Positions 33,275 to 42,139 of a DNA stretch of 64,000 nt are shown here, piece after piece. Each line of letters starts with the position of its first letter. The stretch's first letter is position 1. The notes beneath the pieces were generated by a model. The model had not been told where the DNA came from and searched no databases. It saw only the letters and a list, made by a program, of their open reading frames with translations. Made by a program: the position numbers and the translations under genes. Where the stretch lies: positions 1 through 64,000 of the forward strand of contig JAHDXO010000024.1 of assembly GCA_023382975.1 (NCBI GenBank), in the 5' to 3' direction. The stretch comes from Pirellulaceae bacterium. Lineage in GTDB: Bacteria > Planctomycetota > Planctomycetia > Pirellulales > Pirellulaceae.

Positions 33275-34495
33275 TCAGCGGGCGACGGCCGAGGGCCAAA
33301 GGTTCAGCCATCGGCTGGGGGGGCTGATCGGCGCAGCGACCGCGGCCGATCCGCTTCCCGTCGGCGAGCCGCCGATCAGCGCCTCGGCCATCGCGGCGAT
33401 CGATTGCGTAATCGCCGCTTTGGGCGCCTGCTGGATCAGCGGGACGCCGTTGTTGCAGACATCGACCATCAAGCGGTAATCGTTGGGGATCTGCCAGAAG
33501 ATCTCGCGCCCGAGGATCTCCTGCGCTTTCTTCAAGCGGATCGGCCCTTGATCCGCGACGAACCGATTGACCACGATCCGCACCTTCTTGTCCATGTCGT
33601 CCATCTGCCGGAAGGCCTTCAACAGACGGACGCAGTTCCGCAGGCTCGGCAGATTCAGTTGCGCGACCATCAGGGTGATATCCGCTTGCTGCAACGCCGC
33701 CAGATCCAACGGCGTGTAGCCTTTGGACAGATCGACGATGACGTGCGAAAAGCCGGCTTCCAGCAAGCTCAGAATGCGGCGCAGGACGGTTTCGTCGATC
33801 AGCGAGGCCTCCTGCAGTTCCGCGGGACGAGGCAGCAGATAGAGTCCCGAATCGAGCCGCTTCAGCGATCGTCGAAGCAAATCGAAGTCCAGCCGCGCCA
33901 CGTTCTCGGCGACGTCCATCAGCGTGTGTTCGTGGACGGCGTCCAGCAGTACGTCCGCGTCGCCCAACGGGATATCCAAATCCACCAAGACAACCGCCTT
34001 GGCTGGGTCAGCGGCTAGGATCGTCGCCAGATTCACCGCCAGACTGGTCGAACCGGCTCCGCCGGTGGCGCCGGCCACGGCGATCACCGTACTGCGGCGG
34101 CGGCGCGAACCGCTGAGTTCGACTTGGTCCTTGACGGTCTGGAGAGCGGTCGCCAGATCGTCCGCGTTGATCGGGATCGTCAGAAACTCCTTGGCCCCCG
34201 CGCGGATGCTGCGGAGGATCAGGGTGCCGTCGTTGGAGCGGCTGAAGGCGATGACCGGGCAACGCTCGCATTCGGCGGACAGTCTGCGAATGGCTTCGAT
34301 TGCCTGCTGGGGATTGGCATCGATTCCCACGAACACCACGTCCAAGTCCTGGTCCTTGGCAAATCGCGGTCCGCTCGCGTAATCGTCACATTCGGTCTCG
34401 ACCAACGCCGCGTCCAGGCGCGCCAGGGTGGCTCGCAACAATTCCCGCCCGCCGATTTCCGGATCGATAATCCCAGCCCGCAAAATCAAGCTCAT
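33275..34495 (-). CDS. tadZ: TadZ/CpaE polar localisation ATPase-like protein
   Basis: 406 aa. An N-terminal receiver-like atypical domain (DLDVVFVGIDANPQQAIEAI, RAGAKEFLTIPIN) precedes a MinD/ParA-type domain with a deviant Walker A (AGATGGAGSTSLAVNLA near residue 138), LVDLDIPLGDADVLLD and HVIVDLSKGYTPLDLAAL. CpaE/TadZ directs the Tad machine to the cell pole or to foci. ATG follows TAGGAA. The usual first signature Lys of MinD is not in the GGAGST loop, as is common in this subfamily. Confidence 0.94.
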   Translation of the reverse strand: MSLILRAGIIDPEIGGRELLRATLARLDAALVETECDDYASGPRFAKDQDLDVVFVGIDANPQQAIEAIRRLSAECERCPVIAFSRSNDGTLILRSIRAGAKEFLTIPINADDLATALQTVKDQVELSGSRRRRSTVIAVAGATGGAGSTSLAVNLATILAADPAKAVVLVDLDIPLGDADVLLDAVHEHTLMDVAENVARLDFDLLRRSLKRLDSGLYLLPRPAELQEASLIDETVLRRILSLLEAGFSHVIVDLSKGYTPLDLAALQQADITLMVAQLNLPSLRNCVRLLKAFRQMDDMDKKVRIVVNRFVADQGPIRLKKAQEILGREIFWQIPNDYRLMVDVCNNGVPLIQQAPKAAITQSIAAMAEALIGGSPTGSGSAAVAAPISPPSRWLNLWPSAVAR

Positions 34496-34769
34496 GTCGG
34501 TTCCTACCTTCCCGATGCACGTAAGGTTCCCGCTCTCGCCGCAACGCTAACCAAGTCTAGGTCGCGATTCGGACCTTTGCGCCGCGGATGCCGGCGCGGC
34601 CGACTAAGGACCGGCAAGACACTTTAGTGTCGGACTTGGTTTCGTGGTACGCGACGCGACGGGGTCGGGAGTCGTATTCGGACCACGATGGACTACATCG
34701 AAGACCCTCTGCCCGAAAACGACTCCCGACCCCTTCGGCAAAACGCGACACGAGTTCATTTGCCGGTCC
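34496..34769. other. tadZ-secretin intergenic region with REPIN-like repeat
   Basis: About 275 bp without a gene, most of it filled by two inverted REP-like units at about 34609-34770. It separates the secretin and TadZ genes within an otherwise tight operon, so TadZ onward may have its own promoter here. Confidence 0.5.
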
Positions 34770-34770
34770 T
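34609..34770. repeat. REPIN-like pair of inverted REP units
   Basis: The left unit runs from AAGGACCGGCAAGACAC to GGGGTCGGGAGTCGTATTCGG. The right unit is its imperfect inverted complement (CCCGAAAACGACTCCCGACC to TTTGCCGGTCCT). The right unit matches the single copy at 6689-6751. Two REPs in opposite orientation are the usual form mobilised by RAYT transposases; no RAYT gene is in the window. Confidence 0.6.
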
Positions 34771-36305
34771 CACGGCAGCGGATCGTAGCCGACGGGACCG
34801 TACAAGGACGGTGGACTGGCGGGTCGCGAATGGCTGGCGGGCATGGCGGCTGGCGTCTGTCCGGCTGGCGGCGCGGTCGAAGGCGACAGCCGAGACGACG
34901 GCGCATGGTAGGTCGGTTCGTCGGCGGGCGCCATGTCGTAGACCGGTGCGGAAGGCGTGCTCACGGGCGTCGGATTGTCACCGAACAGGCAGCAGTTCGG
35001 AACCTCCAGATGACCGTTCCAGTACAGATCGTGGTCGCAAGGGCTGACCGTCAACTGGCCCGGACCGCACTGGGGCACCTGGTGCGGGTCCAGCGGACCG
35101 ATGATCTCCGGCGTTACGGTGATCAGCAACTCGACCTCGTTCACTCGCTCCTCGACGCGCGAAAACGCGCGGCCAATCCAAGGCAGATCGGCCAGATAGG
35201 GCACGCCGCGGTTTTCGGCCTCGACGCGACTCTGGATCAAACCGGCCAGCGCCAGCGTCTGTCCGGCCTTCATCTCGACCGCCGTGTCCACGCTGCGTTC
35301 CAGGATGCCCGGCCGGAAACCGAGAATCCGAGTGTCGTCCACCTCGCTGACCGTGGGCCGGACTTCCAGCCGGATGTGCCCGTTGCCCAGGACGATCGGG
35401 ACAAATTCGACCCGCGTCCCCCACTGCTTCCACTGCAGGTTGGTCGTCCCGAAGGCCCCGGCGAATTCGTACGGGAACTCGCCCCCCGAACTGAACGTCG
35501 CCGGGCGACCCGTCATGGCCACGAGCGTCGGTTCGGCCATCAACTTGACCAAATTGTTTTTCCGCAGCGCATCGATATAGGCGGTAAAATCGCTGCCCAC
35601 GATCTTGATCGTCGCGCCTCCGGAACCCGGCACGCCGGTCATCGGCAGGATGCCGCCCGCACCTTGTTCGATGCTCAGCCCCACCCCGCTGTAGACCCAG
35701 TCCAAACCGAGTTGCCGGAGTTTGGTGCGGGAGACTTCCATCACTTTGACGTGCAATGCGACTTGCTGAACACCGCCGACCGACAGGCCGTTGATGACCT
35801 GGCTGTAGTAGTCCTCGGCCAGCCGAACAATGCCGTCCACCATTTCGGGACGCGGGACGTAACCGGTAATGTAGATGCTTTCCGCCAACGGCCGGACGCG
35901 GATGTCGGCCTCGGGAAACTCGCTCTTCAGGACCGCCAGCAACTCGGAGACGTCCCGAATGACGATCACGTCGACCGTGTAGATCTTGCCCGCTTCGTCC
36001 CAAAGGTTGACCTGGGTCACGCCCGTCTTGACGCCCGAGATCTGGACCTGGTTCGGGGACAGTGGCGTCGCTTTCAGAACATCGGGATTGCTGACGAACA
36101 GGCGCGGAATGTTCCGCTGCATGGTCAGGATACGGCTGGTGTTGACCATGATCTCAAGCCGCTGGTTGGCCTGGGTGATCTGCATTTCGACGCTGGCCGC
36201 GCGGGACCGGGCATCCTGTGCCCAAGCCGCCGGGGCCAACAAGCCAAACGCAACGCACACGATGGCGCCGGTCCAGCAGCGATGCGAGAGGAGAGAATGG
36301 ACCAC
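34770..36305 (-). CDS. rcpA: RcpA/CpaC outer-membrane secretin of the Tad pilus
   Basis: 511 aa from GTG 36305, chosen because AAGGAA lies upstream and a signal peptide (WTGAIVCVAFGLLAPAAWA) follows. The N-terminal BON/STN-type domain has NTSRILTMQRNIPRLFVSNP, and a second BON-like segment IRVRPLAESIYITGYV follows. The secretin domain carries VQQVALHVKVMEVSRTKLRQ and the signature VEAENRGVPYLADLPWIG. The C-terminus adds a proline/serine-rich tail of about 100 residues (SAPVYDMAPADEPTYHAP), which most CpaC proteins lack. It forms the outer-membrane pore for the pilus. Confidence 0.94.
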   Translation of the reverse strand: MVHSLLSHRCWTGAIVCVAFGLLAPAAWAQDARSRAASVEMQITQANQRLEIMVNTSRILTMQRNIPRLFVSNPDVLKATPLSPNQVQISGVKTGVTQVNLWDEAGKIYTVDVIVIRDVSELLAVLKSEFPEADIRVRPLAESIYITGYVPRPEMVDGIVRLAEDYYSQVINGLSVGGVQQVALHVKVMEVSRTKLRQLGLDWVYSGVGLSIEQGAGGILPMTGVPGSGGATIKIVGSDFTAYIDALRKNNLVKLMAEPTLVAMTGRPATFSSGGEFPYEFAGAFGTTNLQWKQWGTRVEFVPIVLGNGHIRLEVRPTVSEVDDTRILGFRPGILERSVDTAVEMKAGQTLALAGLIQSRVEAENRGVPYLADLPWIGRAFSRVEERVNEVELLITVTPEIIGPLDPHQVPQCGPGQLTVSPCDHDLYWNGHLEVPNCCLFGDNPTPVSTPSAPVYDMAPADEPTYHAPSSRLSPSTAPPAGQTPAAMPASHSRPASPPSLYGPVGYDPLP

Positions 36306-36564
36306 GGGACACTTCCTTGTATCGAGGTTTTGGCGACGCGACACCGTTTTCCAGGCGGGGTCGCCACGAAATTGGCTCCGTGCTGGCTGCCGCTGCGCTG
36401 CGGGTTCATGATGGCGATCCCACAACACGCGGTTTATCTTTCATCGAGAAACACCGCGGGGATTTCGCAGAGAATGTCAATTCGTTCTCCGCGGTGCATC
36501 GCCGGAATGCCGCAGAACCGGCATCTTGCGTCCAACAGGGCGCCGCAGAATCGGTGCGACCGCT

Positions 36565-37578
36565 TCAGTTGGCAGAATCGAAAACCCCGGCCGCCCGAGC
36601 TACTTCCAGCGGAACCGCCTTCTTGGCCGGTGCAGGCGGCTCGTCCGGTTCGGTCGGCGAATTCGGCGGCGGCTCGTCGGCGGGCTTCTCCATGCCGCGG
36701 GCGGGCGATTCCTGCTCGGGCAATTCCCTCACGTCCGACCAGCAGAATTTCTGCGAGCCGTGCGGCGTGATCATGGTCATGGTCCAAGCCGGCTCGGCGC
36801 CGCCCCCTGGCGTCGCCGCGGAGTCGTCCCGGTTCAAGCTGGCCAGCATGCCGGCGGACGTTAAGTCGCTCGCCACATCGGCTCGCCCGAGAACCTGATG
36901 ATAGGTGCATCCGGCCGTGGGATCGACCTTCGCGTCGTCTGGGCTGCGGAGCGCCAAGCGGATCTCGCCCAGTTTGGCAGCCATCATCAGTTTTTCCACA
37001 TGTTCCGGCTGCAGCAGCAACGACACGGTCCGGGCCGAGTCGGTGGACTTGGTCTCGTCCTGCGCGCGGTCCATGTCCCGGTTCACCGCGAACACGCGAA
37101 CCGCTTTCAGAATCGTCTTGGCGACGGCGTTTGTTTCGATCGGCTGCTCATGGATCACGACCACCACATCGACCCGGTCTCCCGGCTCGACCAGGTTCGA
37201 CACCGACGTTTCCGCCGTGGCCTTAACCGACACGACGCGGTATCCCGGCGGGATCTTCATCGCCCCGCTGATCCCGTAGATATCCATGACTTTGTCCGCC
37301 AGGACCGGTTCTCCTTGGTACATTCGGACGCGGGCAAACTTGCCCTGGACGTCGTCCAGGCTGCCGACCGCGCCTTGCGGTACCTTGTCCGCTGGCCATG
37401 TGTCGATCCGGGTGTTTTTCTCGCTAAAGGGTTCGTTGATGTCGATCGCGGACGCCGCGATCACCACCTTGCGGAGCGGCACGGCCCGAGCGCCCGATTG
37501 CTGGATGAATTGATAGGCGCCTACGGCGGCCACAAGTCCGCAACCCAAGGCGATCATCAGCAACACGGTGGTCTTCAT
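36565..37578 (-). CDS. cpaB: CpaB/RcpC Tad pilus assembly protein
   Basis: 337 aa from ATG 37578 behind AAAGGAG. A single N-terminal membrane anchor (VLLMIALGCGLVAAVGAYQF) precedes an SAF domain (VVIAASAIDINEPFSEKNTR) and an RcpC-type domain (VSVKATAETSVSNLVEPGDR, VDVVVVIHEQPIETNAVA). The C-terminal 60 residues are proline-, glutamate- and lysine-rich. CpaB is an envelope protein thought to link the inner-membrane machine to the secretin. The stop lies 260 bp before the secretin start. Confidence 0.93.
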   Translation of the reverse strand: MKTTVLLMIALGCGLVAAVGAYQFIQQSGARAVPLRKVVIAASAIDINEPFSEKNTRIDTWPADKVPQGAVGSLDDVQGKFARVRMYQGEPVLADKVMDIYGISGAMKIPPGYRVVSVKATAETSVSNLVEPGDRVDVVVVIHEQPIETNAVAKTILKAVRVFAVNRDMDRAQDETKSTDSARTVSLLLQPEHVEKLMMAAKLGEIRLALRSPDDAKVDPTAGCTYHQVLGRADVASDLTSAGMLASLNRDDSAATPGGGAEPAWTMTMITPHGSQKFCWSDVRELPEQESPARGMEKPADEPPPNSPTEPDEPPAPAKKAVPLEVARAAGVFDSAN

Positions 37579-37609
37579 GGTCGGCTCCTTTCGCCGGTAT
37601 CGCAATTCA

Positions 37610-38176
37610 CTAGATCAGCATGCCGTTCCAGGCAAAGTACAGAATCGTGCCCGCCGCGATGGGAATCCCGTAGGGCAGCAGCAACATGGAACTCTTCCGC
37701 TCCGCCGCGATCGCAGCCAGTTGTTCCGGATCGCGGATGACGGCAATCTCGTTGGCGATGGCGAAGAACTGCCGCAGGTGCCGGCGCCAGTTCCCGCTCC
37801 ACAGAACCATGACGACAGCCATCAGGGCCCCGATAACGGCCGAGACCACGAACGCCGAAAATGTATGGGACGCGTAGATCCAGGCGCCGACGCCGGCCAG
37901 CAGCTTGACATCGCCTGCCCCCATCCCGCCGATCGCGTAGGCCGGCAGCAGCAGGGCCAAGCCGATCACCGTTCCCAGCAGGCTCCAGCCCAGGCCGTCG
38001 ATCCCGAAGAACATCAGGCTGTAGATCCACCCGCTGACGATCAGCGGATACGTCAATCGGTTCGGAACCTTGAGTTGCAGGCCGTCGATGATCGCCGCAA
38101 CGACCAGCACAGCGCTTACCAACCAAATGCTCCAGTTCTCCAGCAGGGCTTCGCCCCAATGCGCCAACAGTTCCAT
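37610..38176 (-). CDS. tadV: TadV/CpaA prepilin peptidase
   Basis: 188 aa A24-family aspartyl protease from ATG 38176 behind GGGAGA. It has five to six membrane segments. The first catalytic Asp is in AAIIDGLQLKVPNRLTYP near residue 30 and the second in the GMGAGDVKLLAGVGAW (GxGD) motif near residue 86. It cleaves the leader of Flp-type prepilins and TadE/TadF-type pseudopilins at the inner membrane. It lies between cpaB and the candidate pilin ORF, the usual place in Tad loci. Confidence 0.94.
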   Translation of the reverse strand: MELLAHWGEALLENWSIWLVSAVLVVAAIIDGLQLKVPNRLTYPLIVSGWIYSLMFFGIDGLGWSLLGTVIGLALLLPAYAIGGMGAGDVKLLAGVGAWIYASHTFSAFVVSAVIGALMAVVMVLWSGNWRRHLRQFFAIANEIAVIRDPEQLAAIAAERKSSMLLLPYGIPIAAGTILYFAWNGMLI

Positions 38177-38258
38177 TTGCGATTCTCCCGCGTCGATTCC
38201 TTGTGTTGTGTTGTGCGTGTCCGCCGCCGCGGTCCTCATCCCGCTGTGTCCGGGCTGT

Positions 38259-38369
38259 TCAGCCGCGCAGGTTCAGCATCCAACTGAACACGGCGACAAC
38301 GATCGTGGAAAGGTAGCACGCGACTTCCACCGCGTTCGACAGCATTTCTTGTGACAGCATGGTTGTCAT
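38259..38369 (-). CDS. 36-aa hydrophobic peptide at the Flp pilin position
   Basis: A 37-codon ORF begins at ATG 38369 behind AAGGGAAACCG and ends at TGA 38259, 82 bp before tadV. It encodes a short polar N-terminus (MTTMLSQEMLSNAVEV) and a single hydrophobic helix (ACYLSTIVVAVFSWML), then NLRG. Flp pilins are short, have a Glu early in the hydrophobic stretch and sit just upstream of tadV; this ORF has AVEV before the helix. It lacks a recognisable prepilin cleavage leader and is shorter than known Flp pilins (about 50-70 aa), so it may be a reduced pilin, a regulator or a chance ORF. Confidence 0.5.
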   Translation of the reverse strand: MTTMLSQEMLSNAVEVACYLSTIVVAVFSWMLNLRG

Positions 38370-38440
38370 CGGTTTCCCTTTCATTCCTGCTCGACCTGTC
38401 CAAGGCTGCGAAAAGAGTGGGGACAGGCACCCTGCTCTTG

Positions 38441-38452
38441 AAGCCTAGGTCA
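38441..38452 (-). promoter_or_regulatory. repeated TGACCTAGGCTT motif, copy near candidate pilin
   Basis: TGACCTAGGCTT on the minus strand occurs here, 72 bp before the start of the 36-aa ORF, and again at 40448-40459 upstream of the tad operon. The exact 12-base match at two tad-locus promoterless gaps suggests a shared operator or promoter part. Function not known. Confidence 0.3.
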
Positions 38453-38470
38453 GAAACGACCGGTGTCAAA

Positions 38471-38866
38471 TCAGAACTGTTCGCGGCTGAGCGTACACGA
38501 ATGGCTCACGGTCCTGCCGGCGACAAAGCGGGAGGGCACCCAGGTATGGTTGTCCAACCCGATGGTCACCCGCACCGTGATGGTATCGGCCGAGCGGCCG
38601 AGCGTTGCCGGCTCGATTTCGACCGTCGCCGTATCGACGCCGATGCCGGCCAATACCGTGTCGACTCGGGCTTGAACCGCGGCCACCGTAGCCCCGGGAA
38701 CGACTCCGCGGCGAGCTCCCTCGAACGCGGCCACTTCGACCGTATGTCGGATCATGTTCAGGCGCGCGAACTCGAACGCGGCCAAGAACAACAGGAAGAT
38801 GAACGGAGCCACAACGGCCATTTCCACGGCCGCTGCGCCGCGAGTCTTTCTGTGTGAGGATCTCAT
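38471..38866 (-). CDS. tadE: TadE-family pseudopilin-like protein
   Basis: 131 aa. The N-terminus GAAAVEMAVVAPFIFLLFLA has the TadE signature of a Gly-Ala/Glu cleavage-like site followed by a hydrophobic helix, and EFARLNMIRHTVEVAAFEGA continues the family consensus. The C-terminal domain is a small periplasmic beta region ending in VSHSCTLSREQF. TadE-like proteins are processed by TadV and help assemble the pilus. It follows the vWA gene by 15 bp. Confidence 0.9.
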   Translation of the reverse strand: MRSSHRKTRGAAAVEMAVVAPFIFLLFLAAFEFARLNMIRHTVEVAAFEGARRGVVPGATVAAVQARVDTVLAGIGVDTATVEIEPATLGRSADTITVRVTIGLDNHTWVPSRFVAGRTVSHSCTLSREQF

Positions 38867-38881
38867 CGCCGGCGCCCCCCT

Positions 38882-39958
38882 CTATTCCGTCAATACCGTG
38901 CCAAAGGTGAGAGCGATCCGGCGGTAGATTTCCCGGAGTTGCTCGCCGTCGGGCGCGTGATAGCTGTTGCCTCCGGTGATCTCCGCGATCTGCTCCATCA
39001 TCTCGGGATCCGAATCCCAACTGAACGAGATCGTATGGATGACGATGCCGTAGGACTTCGCCACTTGAGCGGCCGTGATCGGGTCGTAGCCCGTGTTGTG
39101 TTTGCCGTCGGACATCAAGATCATGGTCTTTTCGGTGTTCGGCCGCGCGTAGATGCTGCGGAGCGCCGATTGGCCTGTGGAGATTCCGCCTCCGATGTTC
39201 GTTTGGCCGTCCGCAATGATCCGGTCCATCGCCGTGCGGATACGGCTCAGGTTGGTCGTCAGGCTTTGGTCGAGCCGGGCGGTTTGGTTATAGGAGGCCA
39301 ACGCCACTTGATCGACGTAACCGTCGCTTTCCAAAACGTCCAGAAAGATGGAAACCGCGTCCCGCAGGTCGGGCAGTTTCCCTTCGTAGTTCATCGAATT
39401 CGAGCGGTCGATGACCAGACAGATGTCTCGTTCCCATCGCGCCGCGGTGGCGACTTGGCGGGTGTCCCACTGCTCGAACCCGAGGATCCGTGCGAAGAAC
39501 AGCGGAGCCGCGCCGGAGGGCGAGGACTGCTCCTTGCGTCCGGTCACACGAGCTGCGTTCAGCGGCGTCTGGTTGGCAGTAAAACTCACGGCCCCGTTGG
39601 ACTGCCATCGTCCGCGCCCCAGGACGATGTCCGCATCCGTCAGCGTCACACCGCTGCTAGCCACCGTATTGACCGACGCGATGTGTTTGGCCGCAGCTCG
39701 TGCCGCGGCCGGATTCTGGGTCTGTCCCAGCACCTCCACGGCCGCCTGGGCGGCAGCGTCTGTGGAAGATCGCAGTTGCGAGTTGACCAGATGCATATAG
39801 GCGACGTCGACCGACAGAGCAGCGGCCGCCAGGAAGAGCACCAGCAAGATCACGATCAGCACCACGGCCGCGCCTCGGCGACGTTGCCGTCGGCATGCCG
39901 TCGGCAAAGGGCGTAGCTTGGCCCGCGGTGGTTGAGTCATCGGATTCACGGCCTGCAT
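38882..39958 (-). CDS. tadG: TadG-like protein with vWA domain
   Basis: 358 aa. The N-terminal RRGAAVVLIVILLVLFLAAA and ALSVDVAYMHLVNSQLRSST match the Tad pilus TadE/TadG-like helix (usually GavA-type). From about residue 180 a von Willebrand factor A domain follows, with ICLVIDRSNSM as the MIDAS site (D-x-S-x-S) and MILMSDGKHNTGYDP. Tad-linked vWA proteins are common in planctomycetes and are thought to bind ligands or matrix outside the inner membrane. The ATG at 39958 has a poorly spaced Shine-Dalgarno; the second Met at 39940 is an alternative. Confidence 0.88.
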   Translation of the reverse strand: MQAVNPMTQPPRAKLRPLPTACRRQRRRGAAVVLIVILLVLFLAAAALSVDVAYMHLVNSQLRSSTDAAAQAAVEVLGQTQNPAAARAAAKHIASVNTVASSGVTLTDADIVLGRGRWQSNGAVSFTANQTPLNAARVTGRKEQSSPSGAAPLFFARILGFEQWDTRQVATAARWERDICLVIDRSNSMNYEGKLPDLRDAVSIFLDVLESDGYVDQVALASYNQTARLDQSLTTNLSRIRTAMDRIIADGQTNIGGGISTGQSALRSIYARPNTEKTMILMSDGKHNTGYDPITAAQVAKSYGIVIHTISFSWDSDPEMMEQIAEITGGNSYHAPDGEQLREIYRRIALTFGTVLTE

Positions 39959-39975
39959 TTCCTTCGCGGAAGTGG

Positions 39976-40395
39976 TTATTGACGTTTCTCTCGGACCATC
40001 GAGCAGCGCGCCGACAACTGCGAGCCGGCCAGCACCCAGGCTGGCATGACGCGGTTTTCGGCGATCGGAAGCGTCACCGCGGCATCGACCAGATCGATGC
40101 CCGGATACCCGGGCAACTGCGACGTGCTGATCGTGACGGTCCCCCCGTGCAATCCGAATTGGTCCAGAACCTGAAGTCCCGCCGACTGGCCGTCCTGCAA
40201 CTGGCGATACGGCGACGCGGCCACTCGGGCCGCCTCGTATGCGCTGCGCTGCACGCTCTGCTGGAGGAAGACGAACGAACAGGCTTCGATCGCGCCAAAG
40301 ACGATCAGCACGATCACCGGCAAGCAGACGGCGAATTCGACGCTGGCCGCGCCGCGGCGACAGCGAGTCCGCTCGACGGTGAACCTTGGCAGCAT
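39976..40395 (-). CDS. tadE: TadE-family pseudopilin-like protein (second copy)
   Basis: 139 aa from ATG 40395; a 14-residue longer start at 40437 is open. It has the TadE pattern CRRGAASVEFAVCLPVIVLI then FGAIEACSFVFLQQSVQRSA, and a periplasmic tail (VTISTSQLPGYPGIDLVDAA). It is the first gene of the tad operon. Two tadE copies flanking a vWA gene are a usual planctomycete arrangement. Confidence 0.88.
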   Translation of the reverse strand: MLPRFTVERTRCRRGAASVEFAVCLPVIVLIVFGAIEACSFVFLQQSVQRSAYEAARVAASPYRQLQDGQSAGLQVLDQFGLHGGTVTISTSQLPGYPGIDLVDAAVTLPIAENRVMPAWVLAGSQLSARCSMVREKRQ

Positions 40396-40967
40396 CGGAG
40401 AAGTCCCCTGATTGTCCGGGTCGGGCAAAAACGACAATTCCTACCGAAAGCCTAGGTCATGCCCGGCCCGCAACTCGCCGCGAAGATGCCACTCGCCACG
40501 GTGATTTCACGATATCCCCCGGCAAATCCGGTACGACCTGTACGATCGTCTTCTCCGGACCGTTTCGCCGCATCGCGATAGGAACCGGCAGGGTTTGATT
40601 GTTCCAACGAGTTGCATTGTGCCGAATCCGCCGAAGAGCAGCGGGAATCGCCAGCACGGAACGGGAGGGCGCAGGGAAAGACTTCAGGTTTGCTTCCGCG
40701 GTCGCCGAAAGCAGTGAACGAGGAAAAGCCTTGCCGAGCATACGATCAATCCTTCGGGTTTTCCGTCGTCGTCGAACACGGATCGGTTCGGGAGATACAC
40801 GACGGTCGGTCGACCCGTTGCCGGGCAGTTTTCCCGTCCACTTCTCCCTTGCGTGCATCGGATGCCGCCTCGACGTGTTGCGTCTGATTTGGGCGTCGGT
40901 CATCCCATGGAATCCTCGCTGGCGAGGGGCCTTGGCAACCTGCAAGCAATCATCGAAGGGAGAATTT
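40396..40967. other. divergent promoter region between tad operon and outer-membrane protein
   Basis: About 570 bp between divergent genes with no plausible coding sequence. It holds the TGACCTAGGCTT motif at 40448-40459, 53 bp before the tadE start, and should contain the promoters of both transcription units. Confidence 0.5.
40448..40459 (-). promoter_or_regulatory. repeated TGACCTAGGCTT motif, copy upstream of tadE
   Basis: Identical to the motif at 38441-38452. The core CCTAGG is palindromic. A regulator site or a promoter element of an alternative sigma factor is possible, but nothing in the sequence decides. Confidence 0.3.
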
Positions 40968-42008
40968 ATGGTGCGGGGTCCGTTTCATATTCCGCTGTTC
41001 TTGAGCGTTCTGTTGGCACTTAACGCTCAGTCCGTCGACGCACAGTCGCTGCTTGCAGACGCCGAGCCTTCGCCGAGCGACATCGGGAACGATCTGCCGT
41101 CGGGTTACGGCGCATGGCACGACTACGATCAACCGCCCGAGGCGACGACCTACCACCGTCCATTCCTGTCGCACTGCGACGGCTGGTACGCGGGCGTGGA
41201 ATTGGTGATGGTCAAGCCGTACTGGGAGGACGAGGTCGATACGCTGATCAACGTCCTCGACCCCCAGGAAGGCACGTTCGCTCTTGACCCTCAGTACAAC
41301 TGCAGCCTCAGTCCCCGCATCTACGTCGGACACCGCGACTGTACGGGTTTCGGCGGTCGAGTGCGGTATTGGTACTATGACGAAGCGGCGAAAACTCTGG
41401 TCGTCACGGATCCCGACATTCAACGGACGGCGATTCTCAATGCCTCGCTGAACGTCCAGGCGTTGGACATGGAAGCGACGAAGCTGCTCGGCGACGGTCT
41501 GTTCAGCCTGGAATTCGGTGGCGGCGTGCGGTACGGACGGACACAGGTCGAAGCGTCACTCGAATTCGACGAAGATCCCCCGTTCGGAAACCTTGGGGTT
41601 GCGACGTTCGAAGGCGTGGGGCCGACCGTTTTCGCCGAGGCGCGTCACCAACTGAGACACTTCAAACACCTCTCGGTGGTCGGCAACCTTCGCGGGAGCG
41701 TGCTGTTTGGCAAGTCGAATTTCTCCTCGATCGATACCCTGTTCCAAGAAGAGCTGATCAACGAGGGCAAGGACGACTTGGTTCCCATCCTGGAATCTCA
41801 AATCGGGATCGAATACGCCCGCAACGTGGGCCACGGCCGCTTAGCCGCGAGGGCCTTGATGGAGGGCCAGTGGTGGGGCATCGCGACGCCGGGCGCCAGT
41901 TTCTCACGGGACTTAGGGGGCGCCGGGGATCTCCGCTTCGACCGGTTCAATACGGGCCGGGACATCGGGTTCTTCGGAATCACGGCCGCGGTCATCTACG
42001 ACTTCTAA
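40968..42008 (+). CDS. Lpg1974-like outer-membrane beta-barrel protein
   Basis: 346 aa. Start ATG 40968 sits behind AAGGGAG. A signal peptide (HIPLFLSVLLALNAQSVDA) is followed by HCDGWYAGVELVMVKPYWED, a segment typical of large planctomycete outer-membrane barrel families, and by alternating beta strands ending in an aromatic C-terminal residue (VIYDF), as required for barrel assembly. The likely role is pore or surface protein. It is divergent from the tad operon. Confidence 0.75.
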   Translation: MVRGPFHIPLFLSVLLALNAQSVDAQSLLADAEPSPSDIGNDLPSGYGAWHDYDQPPEATTYHRPFLSHCDGWYAGVELVMVKPYWEDEVDTLINVLDPQEGTFALDPQYNCSLSPRIYVGHRDCTGFGGRVRYWYYDEAAKTLVVTDPDIQRTAILNASLNVQALDMEATKLLGDGLFSLEFGGGVRYGRTQVEASLEFDEDPPFGNLGVATFEGVGPTVFAEARHQLRHFKHLSVVGNLRGSVLFGKSNFSSIDTLFQEELINEGKDDLVPILESQIGIEYARNVGHGRLAARALMEGQWWGIATPGASFSRDLGGAGDLRFDRFNTGRDIGFFGITAAVIYDF

Positions 42009-42139
42009 ATTCTGCTCTGGATTCTTCGGGTGGCATCGGTTAATGTCCCCGTCGCCAAGGGCGAGTCTGCGCGCCACCGGCGCCGCATGCCTCGCCCGCA
42101 GCAAATGCGACAGGGAAAGCTCGCACCGAACCAGGGCCC

